Shown here one piece after another: positions 1-8,133 of a DNA stretch of 64,000 nucleotides. The position numbers and the translations under genes were made by a program. Below the pieces are notes generated by a model. It searched no databases. It was not told the origin of the DNA and worked only from the letters and a program-made list of their open reading frames with translations. The DNA lies in the NCBI GenBank assembly GCA_000230935.2, contig AGIQ01000002.1, forward strand, positions 1-64,000, read 5' to 3'. Positions within the stretch are counted from its first letter, which is position 1. The number at the start of each line of letters is the position of its first letter. Source of the stretch: Mycolicibacterium rhodesiae JS60 (GTDB lineage: Bacteria; Actinomycetota; Actinomycetes; Mycobacteriales; Mycobacteriaceae).

Positions 1-1
1 C

Positions 2-436
2 GGCCCTTATAACGCCGTCGGCGGCAGCGGCGGTCCCGGCGGCAGCGGCGGTAACGGCGGCAACGGCGGCAACGGCGCTGGCGGCACCGGCGGCAACGGT
101 GGTAAGGGGGGCGACGGCGGCGATGGCATCGGCCGTGTCTGTCAACTCTGTGGACCTGTCGACGGCGGCGACGGCGGCAGCGGTGGCGGCGGCGGTTCCG
201 GCGGTACGGGCACCGGCGGGGCCGGCGGGCCCGGTACTGGCGGCACCACTGGCACGCCTGGCACGAAGTCCGTCATCCCCCCCGCCATTGCCTCCGGTGG
301 CACGGGCGGCGCCGGCGGAACCGGGGGCGCCGCGGGACCGGCGGCAAGCGCGGTGGCGGCGGCGCCGGCGAGATCGGCACGGCTAGGACGGCCGGCACCC
401 ACGGCGGCGGCCCGGCGAGACGGGGATATCCGGTAG
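2..436 (+). CDS. PGRS-like glycine-rich protein, 3' end only
   Basis: Frame 2 is open from the window edge to a TAG at 434-436. It reads as Gly-Gly-X repeats (GGSGG, GGNGG, GGTGG) typical of the PGRS part of mycobacterial PE_PGRS proteins; the N-terminus lies outside the window, so a PE domain cannot be judged. After about base 330 the glycine pattern leaves this frame (the tail becomes Ala/Arg-rich) and continues in frame 1 (GTGGKRGGGGAGE) to a TGA at 442-444. A one-base frameshift near 325-345 is therefore likely, natural or from sequencing. No specific function can be given; PGRS proteins are usually exported or surface proteins. Confidence 0.6.
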   Translation, partial: GPYNAVGGSGGPGGSGGNGGNGGNGAGGTGGNGGKGGDGGDGIGRVCQLCGPVDGGDGGSGGGGGSGGTGTGGAGGPGTGGTTGTPGTKSVIPPAIASGGTGGAGGTGGAAGPAASAVAAAPARSARLGRPAPTAAARRDGDIR

Positions 437-604
437 TCGTCTGATTCGCACAAGCGGCTCTACTCGTCGGCGGCCATCGAGAGCCGGAACCCTGGCGATC
501 GTGACATCGTTGAAATCGGCGTCGCCCAGTTCTTCCCACAAGGCGCGGGTCAACGACAACGAAGGGTGGGCCAATCCTTCCGGAATCACCTGAATCCCCG
601 ACAA
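383..604 (-). CDS. Small ORF or gene remnant upstream of the P450, unidentified
   Basis: This 73-residue reading frame begins with ATG at 604. The first 45 or so residues look like real protein (a GLAHPSLSLTRALWEELGD stretch with amphipathic character), whereas the last 25 are Arg/Pro-rich and lie antisense to the PGRS 3' end. It may be the left-over N-terminus of a gene whose 3' part was lost next to the PGRS locus. No family was recognised and it could be spurious. The rest of 437-635 holds only the promoter of the next gene. Confidence 0.2.
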   Translation of the reverse strand: MSGIQVIPEGLAHPSLSLTRALWEELGDADFNDVTIARVPALDGRRRVEPLVRIRRLPDIPVSPGRRRGCRPS

Positions 605-623
605 GACGCTCTGCGATTAAGTG

Positions 624-629
624 TATGGT
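624..629 (+). promoter_or_regulatory. Probable -10 element of a leaderless P450 transcript
   Basis: TATGGT fits the mycobacterial TANNNT -10 consensus and ends 6 nt before the ATG at 636. A transcript would then start at or next to the A of the start codon. There is no Shine-Dalgarno sequence before this ATG, which agrees with leaderless translation. Inference from spacing only. Confidence 0.4.
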
Positions 630-635
630 CCACCG

Positions 636-1877
636 ATGGCGACGTTGGACGACATCGACCTTGCCGACCTCGATCAGTTCACGGCGGGGTTCCCGTACCG
701 CGTGTTCGATGTTCTGCGCCGGGAAGCGCCTGTCTGGTGGCATCCGCCCACCGAGCACACACCGGGCGGTGAGGGCTTCTGGGTACTGTCCCGCTACGCC
801 GACATCGTTGCCGCAGCCGCCGACGCGGCGGCCTTCTCGTCAGAGACGGGCGGTGACCGCGAAGGTGGCGGCACCACACTGGAAGACATGCCGATGGAGT
901 TCGCCGTCGGCGCACTGCTCAACATGATGGACGACCCGCGGCACGCGCAGTTCCGCCGCCTGCTGACGCCGAGCACTACTCCTCGAGCGCTGCGCGCCAT
1001 CGAAGACGATCTTCGCCGCCGGTCGATCGACATCGTCGACGCGGCAATTGCCAAGGGCGAGTGCGACTTCCTCATCGACGTGTCCGCCGAGTTGCCGTTG
1101 CAGGCGGTGGCCGAACTGGCGGGCGTGCCGCAAGCCGACCGACACGAATTGATGAACTGGGCCAACGTCACCCTCGACTACGAAGGGCGCGAAGTAGGCG
1201 AGATCAGTGATCGGGTAGCACGAGCACAAGCACAGATGTTCACTTACGGGACAAATCTGTTGGTGCGCAAGCGATCCGACCCGCCCAGCGCCGACCTGCT
1301 GTCGATCGTCACGCACGCACTCATCGATGACCAGCCGCTCAGCGAGAACGAGCAGCGCCTGTTCCTGAGTCTGATCATCGCAGCTGGAAGCGAGACGACA
1401 CGCAACTCCATCGCCATCGGAATGGCCGCCCTGAGCGAACGGCCGGAGACATGGGAACGGCTGCGCGACAACCGCGAACTGCTTCCGACCGCAGTCGAGG
1501 AGCTGCTGCGCTGGGCGTCGACGACTCCGTACAACCGGCGTACGGCCACCCGCGACATCGAGATGCACGGCCAACGGATCAAGGCCGGCGAAAAGGTGTC
1601 GATGTGGTGGGCGTCAGCCAACCGCGATGAATCCGTGTTCGCGGACCCCTACGTCCTCGACATCGAGCGAAACCCCAACCCGCACCTGGCCTTCGGGCGC
1701 GGAGTCCACTTTTGTCTCGGCGCGTCGCTGGCCCGCATGGAGATGCGGGTGATGTTCGACGTGCTGCTCGACCGTGTCGAGTCGGTGACCCTGACCGGTC
1801 CGATCGAGTACGTCCGCAGCAACAAGCACAGCGGCGTCCGGCATATGCCCATCACCATCGCGCCCCGGGAGGCCTGA
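636..1877 (+). CDS. Cytochrome P450 monooxygenase
   Basis: A 413-residue haem-thiolate monooxygenase, probably a soluble bacterial P450 fed by ferredoxin and ferredoxin reductase. Visible signatures are the I-helix oxygen-activation motif AGSETTRNS (about residue 250), the K-helix ExxR within VEELLRWAS, and the haem loop FGRGVHFCLGASLARME, whose Cys is the iron ligand. The MMDDPRHAQFRRL segment is typical of mycobacterial P450s. An in-frame GTG at 621 would add 5 residues; ATG 636 is preferred because a TANNNT box lies just upstream and MATLDDIDLADLD resembles family N-termini. The substrate cannot be read from sequence. It is followed after 3 nt by an NTF2-like gene, so the two are probably co-transcribed. 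Confidence 0.93.
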   Translation: MATLDDIDLADLDQFTAGFPYRVFDVLRREAPVWWHPPTEHTPGGEGFWVLSRYADIVAAAADAAAFSSETGGDREGGGTTLEDMPMEFAVGALLNMMDDPRHAQFRRLLTPSTTPRALRAIEDDLRRRSIDIVDAAIAKGECDFLIDVSAELPLQAVAELAGVPQADRHELMNWANVTLDYEGREVGEISDRVARAQAQMFTYGTNLLVRKRSDPPSADLLSIVTHALIDDQPLSENEQRLFLSLIIAAGSETTRNSIAIGMAALSERPETWERLRDNRELLPTAVEELLRWASTTPYNRRTATRDIEMHGQRIKAGEKVSMWWASANRDESVFADPYVLDIERNPNPHLAFGRGVHFCLGASLARMEMRVMFDVLLDRVESVTLTGPIEYVRSNKHSGVRHMPITIAPREA

Positions 1878-1880
1878 CCC

Positions 1881-2204
1881 GTGTCCATTCCCGAGCAGTA
1901 CATCGAATTCGTCAACCGGGCGGACATCGACGCACTCATGAGCCCGTTCTCGCCGACCGCGGCACTGTTCCACCCAGCAGGTGAATTCACCGACGCCGAC
2001 GCGATCCGTACCTTCTACTCCTCAGTCGTGTTCGCCGGGCAGGCGGTCACCGAGATCCAAGCCAGGTTCACCGACGGCGACAGCGAGATCCTGCAGATCA
2101 GAGCGTCCAGCCCGCTCGGCGAGCCGGGGAACTACGTCCATGCCGCGGACGTGTTCAGGATTCGGGCCGGCCTGATCGAGCGGCTCGACATCTACTACCG
2201 CTAG
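1881..2204 (+). CDS. NTF2/SnoaL-like small protein
   Basis: A 107-residue protein starting with GTG, 3 nt after the P450 stop. Its length, the N-terminal helix SIPEQYIEFVNRADIDALM, the Phe-His-Pro segment around residue 35, and the C-terminal FRIRAGLIERLDIYYR strand (typical hFrvrdGkI pattern) fit the SnoaL/ketosteroid-isomerase fold. Members include steroid isomerases, epoxide hydrolases and polyketide cyclases, as well as proteins with no known activity. Tight linkage to the P450 suggests it acts on the same substrate or product, for instance an epoxide, but that is inference. Confidence 0.75.
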   Translation: MSIPEQYIEFVNRADIDALMSPFSPTAALFHPAGEFTDADAIRTFYSSVVFAGQAVTEIQARFTDGDSEILQIRASSPLGEPGNYVHAADVFRIRAGLIERLDIYYR

Positions 2205-2213
2205 GCGCGTCAA

Positions 2214-2570
2214 TCAGCGGGCGAACTGCAAGGTGATCATTGCGTCGCTGGCTATGACCTGTCCTGGCGCCGGCACCTGCGCGGCAATTTGGTTCGGCCG
2301 GTATGGCGAGTTCGTCAGATCAGGAGCCTTCTCCAGCACACCGGTCCAGCCGACCGTCCGTAGGGCCGGTTCCGCGTCGGTCCAATACATGCCCCGCAGG
2401 TCCGGCATGACGAGGTCGTGCGGACGCGTCGGCGGACTCGACACGATCGTCTGCGTGACCGCACCGCTGACCGATGATTCGGTCGCGACAACCGATTTTC
2501 CGCCTGTCGCGCAAGCTCCGAGGACACAGGCCGCCGATGCCGCAATGACCAGTGCGCGTGGCGTTTTCAC
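2214..2570 (-). CDS. Small PASTA-domain lipoprotein
   Basis: A 118-residue predicted lipoprotein. The N-terminus is a lipoprotein signal ending in lipobox LGAC (Cys20), followed by a Ser/Thr-rich linker. Residues 50-118 form one PASTA-like domain: VMPDLRGMYWTDAEPALRTVGW followed by the VPAPGQVI core usually seen as QxPxxGtxv. PASTA domains bind peptidoglycan or beta-lactams in Ser/Thr kinases and penicillin-binding proteins, so an envelope role is likely. Its ATG overlaps the stop of the PrimC-like polymerase gene by 4 nt (2567-2570), so the two are coupled in translation even though their likely roles (envelope and DNA repair) differ. Confidence 0.75.
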   Translation of the reverse strand: MKTPRALVIAASAACVLGACATGGKSVVATESSVSGAVTQTIVSSPPTRPHDLVMPDLRGMYWTDAEPALRTVGWTGVLEKAPDLTNSPYRPNQIAAQVPAPGQVIASDAMITLQFAR

Positions 2571-3625
2571 TTCTTCGGGTTGCCGTGCTCGTCCCAGTGC
2601 GCCGCCACCTTCTTGCTCGGCTGCACCCGCGGCGGTTCGCCAGGCATCTTCGGATAGTTCGGCGGGTAGGGCAGGTCACCGAGACCCCGCTCCTCGTCGG
2701 CGGCCACCATCTCCAGCAGTGAATCGATCGACTGTGCAACCGAATCCAGACTGGACATCGGGTCACCGCGCTTCTCGAGGAGGGCCGGAACCGTCGCCAT
2801 GGTGAAGTCGTCGGGATCGGCTTCGGCCAGTTCCTCCCATGTCAGCGGAGTCGACACAGTGGCGATCGGGGTCGCCCGCACCGAGTACGCGCTGGCGAAC
2901 GTCCGGTCGCGGGCGTTCTGGTTGTAGTCGATGAACACCCGCTGCCCGCGTTCCTCTTTCCACCAGGAGGTGGTCACCAGATCTGGTGCACGGCGCTCTA
3001 ATTCGCGTGCCAGCGCAATCCCGGCCCGGCGCACTGCGATGAAATCCCAGTCCGGCCGGATGCGCAGGAACACATGTACCCCACGGCCGCCGGAGGTCTT
3101 CGGGTAGCCGACCAGGCCGAGTTCGTCGAGCACGGGCTTGAGAATGTCGACGGCGATCGTGCGGGCCTGCGCGAAACCCGTTCCCGGCTGCGGATCGAGG
3201 TCCACGCGCAACTCGTCGGGGTGTTCGGTGTCCGGGCAGCGAACCTGCCAGGGGTGCAACGTGATCGTGCCCATCTGCGCGGCCCAGACAATCGCCGACG
3301 GGTGCGTCACCTTCAAAGCGTCGGCGGTGCGCCCGGACGGGAACGTGACCCGGCAGGTCTCGAGATATTCGGGACGCTTCTCCGGGACGCGCTTCTGGTA
3401 GATCTCCTCGCCCTCGATGCCGTCCGGAAAGCGCTGCAGATGCGTCGGCCGGTCCCGCAACGCGGTGAGCAGCTGCCCGCCGACGGCCACCGTCCGGTAG
3501 TACTCGACCACCTTGCCCTTGGTGCCGTTCGACCCGAGCTTGGGGAAGTACACCTTGTCCGGATTGGTGAACCGGACGGCGACACCCTCGACGTCGATCT
3601 CTTCGGCCTTGGCCACGCTTTTCAA
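2567..3625 (-). CDS. LigD-type polymerase/primase domain protein (PrimC, Rv3730c-like)
   Basis: A 352-residue stand-alone polymerase domain of the archaeo-eukaryotic primase family, as in the POL domain of LigD. It is expected to do gap filling and ribonucleotide insertion in repair with LigC. Key features are the metal-binding LRVDLDPQPG motif (DxD) near residue 141, the SGGRGVHVFLRI motif near 180, and HLQRFPDG with downstream KRVPEKRP in the N-terminal part. Length and placement beside ligC match M. tuberculosis Rv3730c/Rv3731. The longest start is TTG 3625; GTG 3616 is an alternative. Only 29 nt separate it from the divergent ligC start, so promoters must overlap or lie within the opposite gene. 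Confidence 0.88.
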   Translation of the reverse strand: MKSVAKAEEIDVEGVAVRFTNPDKVYFPKLGSNGTKGKVVEYYRTVAVGGQLLTALRDRPTHLQRFPDGIEGEEIYQKRVPEKRPEYLETCRVTFPSGRTADALKVTHPSAIVWAAQMGTITLHPWQVRCPDTEHPDELRVDLDPQPGTGFAQARTIAVDILKPVLDELGLVGYPKTSGGRGVHVFLRIRPDWDFIAVRRAGIALARELERRAPDLVTTSWWKEERGQRVFIDYNQNARDRTFASAYSVRATPIATVSTPLTWEELAEADPDDFTMATVPALLEKRGDPMSSLDSVAQSIDSLLEMVAADEERGLGDLPYPPNYPKMPGEPPRVQPSKKVAAHWDEHGNPKK

Positions 3626-3654
3626 GCTACCGCGCCCGCGAGGAGAATGAACCG

Positions 3655-4725
3655 ATGCAGCTGCCCGTCAATCCTCCGGTGTCGCCGATGCTCGCCAAGT
3701 CGGTGTCCGTCATGCCGCCCGACGCATCCTACGAGCCGAAATGGGATGGCTTTCGATCGGTGTGCTTTCGCGACGGCGACGAGATCGTCCTGGGCAGCCG
3801 CAACGAGAAGCCGCTGACCCGATACTTCCCCGAACTGGTCAGTGCCGCGCAGGCCGAACTGCCAACGCGCTGCGTGATCGACGGCGAGATCGTCATCGCC
3901 ACCGACGCCGGCCTGGACTTCGACGCTCTGCAGCAACGCATCCATCCCGCCGATTCCCGGGTACGGATGCTCGCCGATAAGACCCCGGCAGCATTCGTCG
4001 CCTTCGATCTGCTCGCGCTCGGCGAGGACGACTACACCGGCCGGCCGTTCAGCGAGCGGCGCGCCGCCCTGGTAGAGGCTATGGCCGGTACTGGTCCGTC
4101 GTTTCACGTCACACCGGCCACCACCGATCAGGAGACCGCGCAACGCTGGTTCTCCGAGTTCGAGGGCGCCGGACTCGACGGGGTGATCGCCAAACCGCTG
4201 ACCATCACCTACCAGCCCGACAAGCGGGTGATGTTCAAGGTCAAACACGAGCGGACCGCCGACTGCGTGGTCGCCGGCTACCGGGTGCACAAATCTGGCG
4301 AAGACGCGATCGGCTCGCTCCTGCTCGGGCTCTTTCACGACGACGGCATGCTGGCCTCGGTCGGTGTGATAGGCGCATTCCCGATGGCCGAGCGGCGCCG
4401 ACTGTTCACCGAATTACAGTCTCTGGTAACCGAATTCGACGGCCATCCATGGAACTGGGCCGCCCACGAGGCGGGCGAACGCACGCCTGCGAAGAATGCC
4501 GGGTCCCGCTGGAATGCCGGCAAGGATCTCTCGTTCGTACCGCTACGGCCTGAGCGCGTGGTCGAGGTGCGCTACGACCACATGGAGGGCGAGCGATTCC
4601 GGCACACCGCGCAGTTCAACCGCTGGCGGCCCGACCGCGATCCACGCTCCTGCACCTACGAACAGCTCGAGCGTCCGCTGACGTTCAGCCTCGGCGAGAT
4701 CATCCCCGGGCTGAAGACCCGCTAG
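3655..4725 (+). CDS. ligC: ATP-dependent DNA ligase LigC
   Basis: A 356-residue ATP-dependent DNA ligase, close in size to Rv3731 LigC (358 aa). It seals nicks through a covalent lysyl-AMP intermediate. Motif I is EPKWDGFRSV with nucleophile Lys29; downstream motifs include CVIDGEIV (motif III region), GLDGVIAKP (motif IV) and VMFKVKHERTAD (motif V). The C-terminal part is the OB-fold. There is no nuclease, Ku or polymerase domain, which separates it from LigD. ATG 3655 has a GAGGAGAATG ribosome site. It is divergent from the PrimC-like gene and its last 4 nt overlap the bfrA 3' end. LigC is regarded as a back-up repair ligase, linked to base excision and end joining. Confidence 0.95.
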   Translation: MQLPVNPPVSPMLAKSVSVMPPDASYEPKWDGFRSVCFRDGDEIVLGSRNEKPLTRYFPELVSAAQAELPTRCVIDGEIVIATDAGLDFDALQQRIHPADSRVRMLADKTPAAFVAFDLLALGEDDYTGRPFSERRAALVEAMAGTGPSFHVTPATTDQETAQRWFSEFEGAGLDGVIAKPLTITYQPDKRVMFKVKHERTADCVVAGYRVHKSGEDAIGSLLLGLFHDDGMLASVGVIGAFPMAERRRLFTELQSLVTEFDGHPWNWAAHEAGERTPAKNAGSRWNAGKDLSFVPLRPERVVEVRYDHMEGERFRHTAQFNRWRPDRDPRSCTYEQLERPLTFSLGEIIPGLKTR

Positions 4726-5210
4726 TCGAGCGAGCCCGGCGGCCGCGAGACGCACTGCGCCGAGTACAGCTCCACACCCAGCTTGTCCATCAGCTCGAGC
4801 TGCGTCTCGAGGTAGTCGATGTGAAGTTCCTCGTCGGCCACGATGTCCTCGAAGAGGTTGGCCGTGGTGGAGTCCTGCTTCTCACGGCACAGCACGATGG
4901 CCGGCTTCAGCCGATTCACCACCTCGTACTCGAGAGCCAGGTCGCTCTCGAACTGTTCACGGATGGTCTGACCGATGTTCAGCGTGCCGATCCGCTGGTA
5001 GTTGGGCAGGCCGTCGAGGATCAGGATCCGGTCGGTGACGCGCTCGGCGTGACGCATCTCGTCGAAGGACTCATCCCGGGTGTGCTTCGCGAGCTCCGTG
5101 AACCCCCAGTTGTCCTGCATCTTCGAGTGCAGGAAGTACTGGTTGATCGCGGTCAGTTCGCTCGTCAGTTGTTGATTGAGGAGAGTGAGAATCTCGCTGT
5201 CGCCTTGCAT
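4722..5210 (-). CDS. bfrA: Bacterioferritin BfrA
   Basis: A 162-residue haem-containing ferritin that assembles as a 24-mer iron-storage cage in the cytosol. All ferroxidase and haem residues are visible: Glu18, Glu51, His54, the later ExxH near 127-130 (DEELHIDYLETQ), and Met52, the bacterioferritin haem ligand, in FDEMRHAE. ATG 5210 follows GGAGAA. The gene is convergent with ligC (4-nt overlap). Upstream lie two IdeR-type boxes (5355-5373, 5385-5403). In M. tuberculosis, iron-loaded IdeR activates bfrA through tandem boxes set well upstream of the gene, the same arrangement as here. Confidence 0.96.
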   Translation of the reverse strand: MQGDSEILTLLNQQLTSELTAINQYFLHSKMQDNWGFTELAKHTRDESFDEMRHAERVTDRILILDGLPNYQRIGTLNIGQTIREQFESDLALEYEVVNRLKPAIVLCREKQDSTTANLFEDIVADEELHIDYLETQLELMDKLGVELYSAQCVSRPPGSLD

Positions 5211-5354
5211 GACTTTCTCCTGTCAAATTACCGGGCCGCAATCAATACCGTATTCGATGAATCTAATACAGATGCGTCGTCGGCGCGCCGCTGATAGAGG
5301 TCAAAACGGGTTGCCGTGCTTGAACATTGGCACATCCACTCGGTCGTCGGCAAA

Positions 5355-5373
5355 TAAGATAAGGCTTGGCTGA
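5355..5373. promoter_or_regulatory. Candidate IdeR box (distal, bfrA side)
   Basis: The 19-mer starting TAAGATAAGG matches the IdeR palindrome TTAGGTTAGSCTAACCTAA at about 12 of 19 positions. Alone it is weak, but it lies exactly 30 bp from a better box and 145 bp upstream of the bfrA start, fitting the tandem boxes used for IdeR activation of bfrA. Confidence 0.45.
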
Positions 5374-5384
5374 CTTCATTTCGA

Positions 5385-5403
5385 TTCGGTTAGTCTTGCC
5401 TTA
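5385..5403. promoter_or_regulatory. Candidate IdeR box (second, bfrA side)
   Basis: The 19-mer starting TTCGGTTAGTC matches the IdeR consensus at about 14 of 19 positions, including the GGTTAG half. It forms a pair with the box at 5355-5373. The stretch 5404-5527 between this pair and the irtA box has no gene; it should hold the irtA promoter upstream region and possibly the bfrA promoter. Confidence 0.55.
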
Positions 5404-5527
5404 GTCGGCGGCAGAAATAAGCGGTCGGCTGAAAGTAGATTTCGGCTGTCGAATTACGCCTACGGCGGGTAATACAATTCCGCTGCCCCCGACCCCGGGC
5501 GGACCCCCGTAGGCCCCGGCGATCTAG

Positions 5528-5546
5528 TTAGCTTAGGTTAAGCTAA
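5528..5546. promoter_or_regulatory. Strong IdeR box controlling irtA
   Basis: TTAGCTTAGGTTAAGCTAA is a near-perfect palindrome, matching the IdeR consensus TTAGGTTAGSCTAACCTAA at about 16 of 19 positions. It lies 34 bp before the irtA ATG, overlapping where the core promoter should be. That is the usual position for iron-dependent repression of siderophore transport genes. A GGAGG ribosome site follows at 5567-5571. Confidence 0.88.
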
Positions 5547-5580
5547 CTATCTGCACGCCCGCTAGCGGAGGACACCGAAC

Positions 5581-8133
5581 ATGGGACGAGGCATCGGAGG
5601 CGCGATGCTGCGCGGCTTCGGGGGACGCGATCACGTCGCGACCGTCGAGCAGATCTCCCACATTGCACCTCACTGCGTTCGCATCACCCTGTCGTCACCG
5701 ACCGTCTTCTCCGACGTCAGCGTCGGGCCGACCGCCTGGCTGCGGTTCTGGTTCCCCGATCCAGCCGGCGGAAAGACCGAGTTCCAACGGGCCTACACCC
5801 TGGTGTGGGCCGATCCCGACGCCGGCCGATTCGCTATCGACGTCGTGCTGCACGAGCCGGCCGGCCCGGCCTGCGCCTGGGCATCGGCAGCCAAGCCGGG
5901 CATGACGATCCCGGTGGTATCGCTGGGCTCGACCCGGTTCGAAGTCCCCGAGGAACTGCCCGCGGGCTACCTGCTCGTCGGCGACTCGGCGTCGATCCCG
6001 GCGATCAACTCCATCGTTGCCGCGCTGCCGCCCGACGTGGACGTCGAGGTCTACCTGGAACGCCATTGCGACTCCGACGAACTCATCCCGCTCACCAAGC
6101 ACCCGCGCGGGCGCGTGCACTGGGTGACGCGCACCGATGACACCTCGCTGGCCGCGGCCATCGAGGACCGGGACTGGTCGAACTGGTCCGCGTGGGCCGG
6201 TCCCGAGGCCGGTGCGCTCAAGCACCTGCGCAAGCGGCTGAAGGATACCTTCGGCTTTCCCAAAGCCGAGCTGAAGGCCCAGGCGTATTGGACTCAGGGC
6301 CGCGAGATGGGCAGCACGCGTGACGACGACGCGACCGCGCCGGAGGCCGCCAGCGCCGCGCCACCGGCGCCCGCCCAGCCGGTCGTCGCCAAGGGTAAGT
6401 GGCGTTCCCAAGCGGGCAAAGACCTCCTGGCACCGGTCACATCGCAGTTGATCGTCGCGGGCGTGCTGCAGGCGCTGCTGACTCTGCTTCAGCTGGCCCC
6501 GTTCGTGGTGCTGGTCGAGTTGGCGCAGCTGTTGCTCAGCGGTGCCGATGACTCCCGGGTGTGGAACACGGTGACGGTGTTCGTGGTGCTGCTGACCACC
6601 GGGACCACGCTGGGCGCGGTCCTCGTGCTGTGGCTGCACGTGGTGGACATGCGCTTCAGCGCCGAGGTACGACGACGCCTGCTGGACAAACTCGCACGAA
6701 TGCCGTTGGGCTGGTTCACCGATCGCGGTTCCGGCTCGGTCAAGAAACTCATCCAGGACGACACCCTGTCACTGCACTACCTGGTCACCCACGCGGTGTG
6801 CGATGCGGTCGCCGCCGTGATCGCCCCCATTGCTGTGCTGGTGTACCTGTTCACCGTCGACTGGCGGATGGCGCTGATCCTGTTCCTGCCGATCCTCGTC
6901 TACATCGTCACCACCGCGACGATGGTGTACCAGAGCGGGCCGAAGATCGCCGAAGCGTCGAAGTGGGCCGAACGGATGAACGGCGAATCGGCCGCGTTTC
7001 TGGAGGGTCAGCCCGTGATCCGGGTCTTCGGCGGTGCCGCGGCCTCTTCGTTCCGCCGGCACCTGGACGACTACATCGCCTTCCTCAACGAGTGGCAGCG
7101 CCCGTTCATCGGCAAGAAGACCTTCATGGATCTGGTCACCCGGCCGAGCACATTCCTGTGGCTGATCGCGACGGCGGGCACCGGGTTCGTCGTCGCGGGC
7201 TGGATGGCACCGGCGACGCTGCTGCCATTCCTGGTGCTGGGTACCACGTTTGGCAGCCGCCTGCTGGGCATCGCCTACGGCTTGGGTGGTATCAGGGAGG
7301 GCACCCAGGCCGCGAGTCGCATCGCCGTGACGCTCGACGAGACCGAGCTGAACACGCACGATGCAGCGCCGTCCCCGACGGCCGCCGGTGTTGTGTTCGA
7401 TGGGGTGAGTTTCGGTTATCGCCCCGGAGTCCCGGTGATCCACGACGTCACGCTGGCGTTGCGCCCCGGGACCGTGACCGCGCTGGTGGGTCCGTCCGGT
7501 TCGGGCAAGTCAACCCTGGCAGCGCTGCTGGCGCGATTCCACGACGTCGACACCGGTGCGATCCGCATCGACGGCCGCGACATCCGGTCCATGACGCCCG
7601 ACGAGCTCTACAGCTGCGTCGGATTCGTCTTTCAGGATGTGCAGCTCGTCGCGGGCACCGTCCGTGACAATATCGCGCTGGCCCGCCCGGATGCCGGCAC
7701 CGCCGAGGTCGAGGCCGCAGCGCGCAGCGCGCAGATCCACGAGCGAATCCTGCGGCTGCCAGACGGATACGACACCGTCCTCGGGGCCGGCAGCCAGCTG
7801 TCCGGCGGGGAGAAGCAACGTCTCACGATCGCCCGCGCGCTGCTCGCCGACAGCCCGATCCTGATCCTCGACGAGGCCACGGCGTTCGCCGACCCGGAAT
7901 CGGAATACCTTGTGCAGCAGGCGCTGAGTTCACTGATCCAGCACCGCACCGTGCTGGTGATCGCACACCGGCTGCACACCATCACCGGTGCCGACCAGAT
8001 CGCCGTCCTCGATCATGGGCGGATCGCCGAAACCGGCACCCACACCGACCTGATTGCCGCCGACGGGCGCTACCGTCGGCTGTGGGACGGCCGCCTGACG
8101 GGCGCCTCGGCCCGCAGTGAGGCGGCCCGATGA
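5581..8133 (+). CDS. irtA: IrtA: siderophore ABC importer subunit with ferric reductase domain
   Basis: An 850-residue half-transporter (M. tuberculosis IrtA is 859) that pairs with IrtB in the inner membrane to import ferric carboxymycobactin and mycobactin. Residues 1-250 are the siderophore-interacting FAD/NADPH domain that reduces the iron, with the flavin-binding RAYTLVW motif; 290-580 form the six-helix membrane domain; 600-840 form the nucleotide-binding domain with Walker [10 protein letters not shown] (about 636-644), signature LSGGEKQR (about 740) and Walker [12 protein letters not shown] 5581 has GGAGG 9 nt upstream. The Ala/Pro linker near 250-270 joins the two parts. It overlaps irtB by 4 nt and is expected to be IdeR-repressed. 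Confidence 0.97.
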   Translation: MGRGIGGAMLRGFGGRDHVATVEQISHIAPHCVRITLSSPTVFSDVSVGPTAWLRFWFPDPAGGKTEFQRAYTLVWADPDAGRFAIDVVLHEPAGPACAWASAAKPGMTIPVVSLGSTRFEVPEELPAGYLLVGDSASIPAINSIVAALPPDVDVEVYLERHCDSDELIPLTKHPRGRVHWVTRTDDTSLAAAIEDRDWSNWSAWAGPEAGALKHLRKRLKDTFGFPKAELKAQAYWTQGREMGSTRDDDATAPEAASAAPPAPAQPVVAKGKWRSQAGKDLLAPVTSQLIVAGVLQALLTLLQLAPFVVLVELAQLLLSGADDSRVWNTVTVFVVLLTTGTTLGAVLVLWLHVVDMRFSAEVRRRLLDKLARMPLGWFTDRGSGSVKKLIQDDTLSLHYLVTHAVCDAVAAVIAPIAVLVYLFTVDWRMALILFLPILVYIVTTATMVYQSGPKIAEASKWAERMNGESAAFLEGQPVIRVFGGAAASSFRRHLDDYIAFLNEWQRPFIGKKTFMDLVTRPSTFLWLIATAGTGFVVAGWMAPATLLPFLVLGTTFGSRLLGIAYGLGGIREGTQAASRIAVTLDETELNTHDAAPSPTAAGVVFDGVSFGYRPGVPVIHDVTLALRPGTVTALVGPSGSGKSTLAALLARFHDVDTGAIRIDGRDIRSMTPDELYSCVGFVFQDVQLVAGTVRDNIALARPDAGTAEVEAAARSAQIHERILRLPDGYDTVLGAGSQLSGGEKQRLTIARALLADSPILILDEATAFADPESEYLVQQALSSLIQHRTVLVIAHRLHTITGADQIAVLDHGRIAETGTHTDLIAADGRYRRLWDGRLTGASARSEAAR

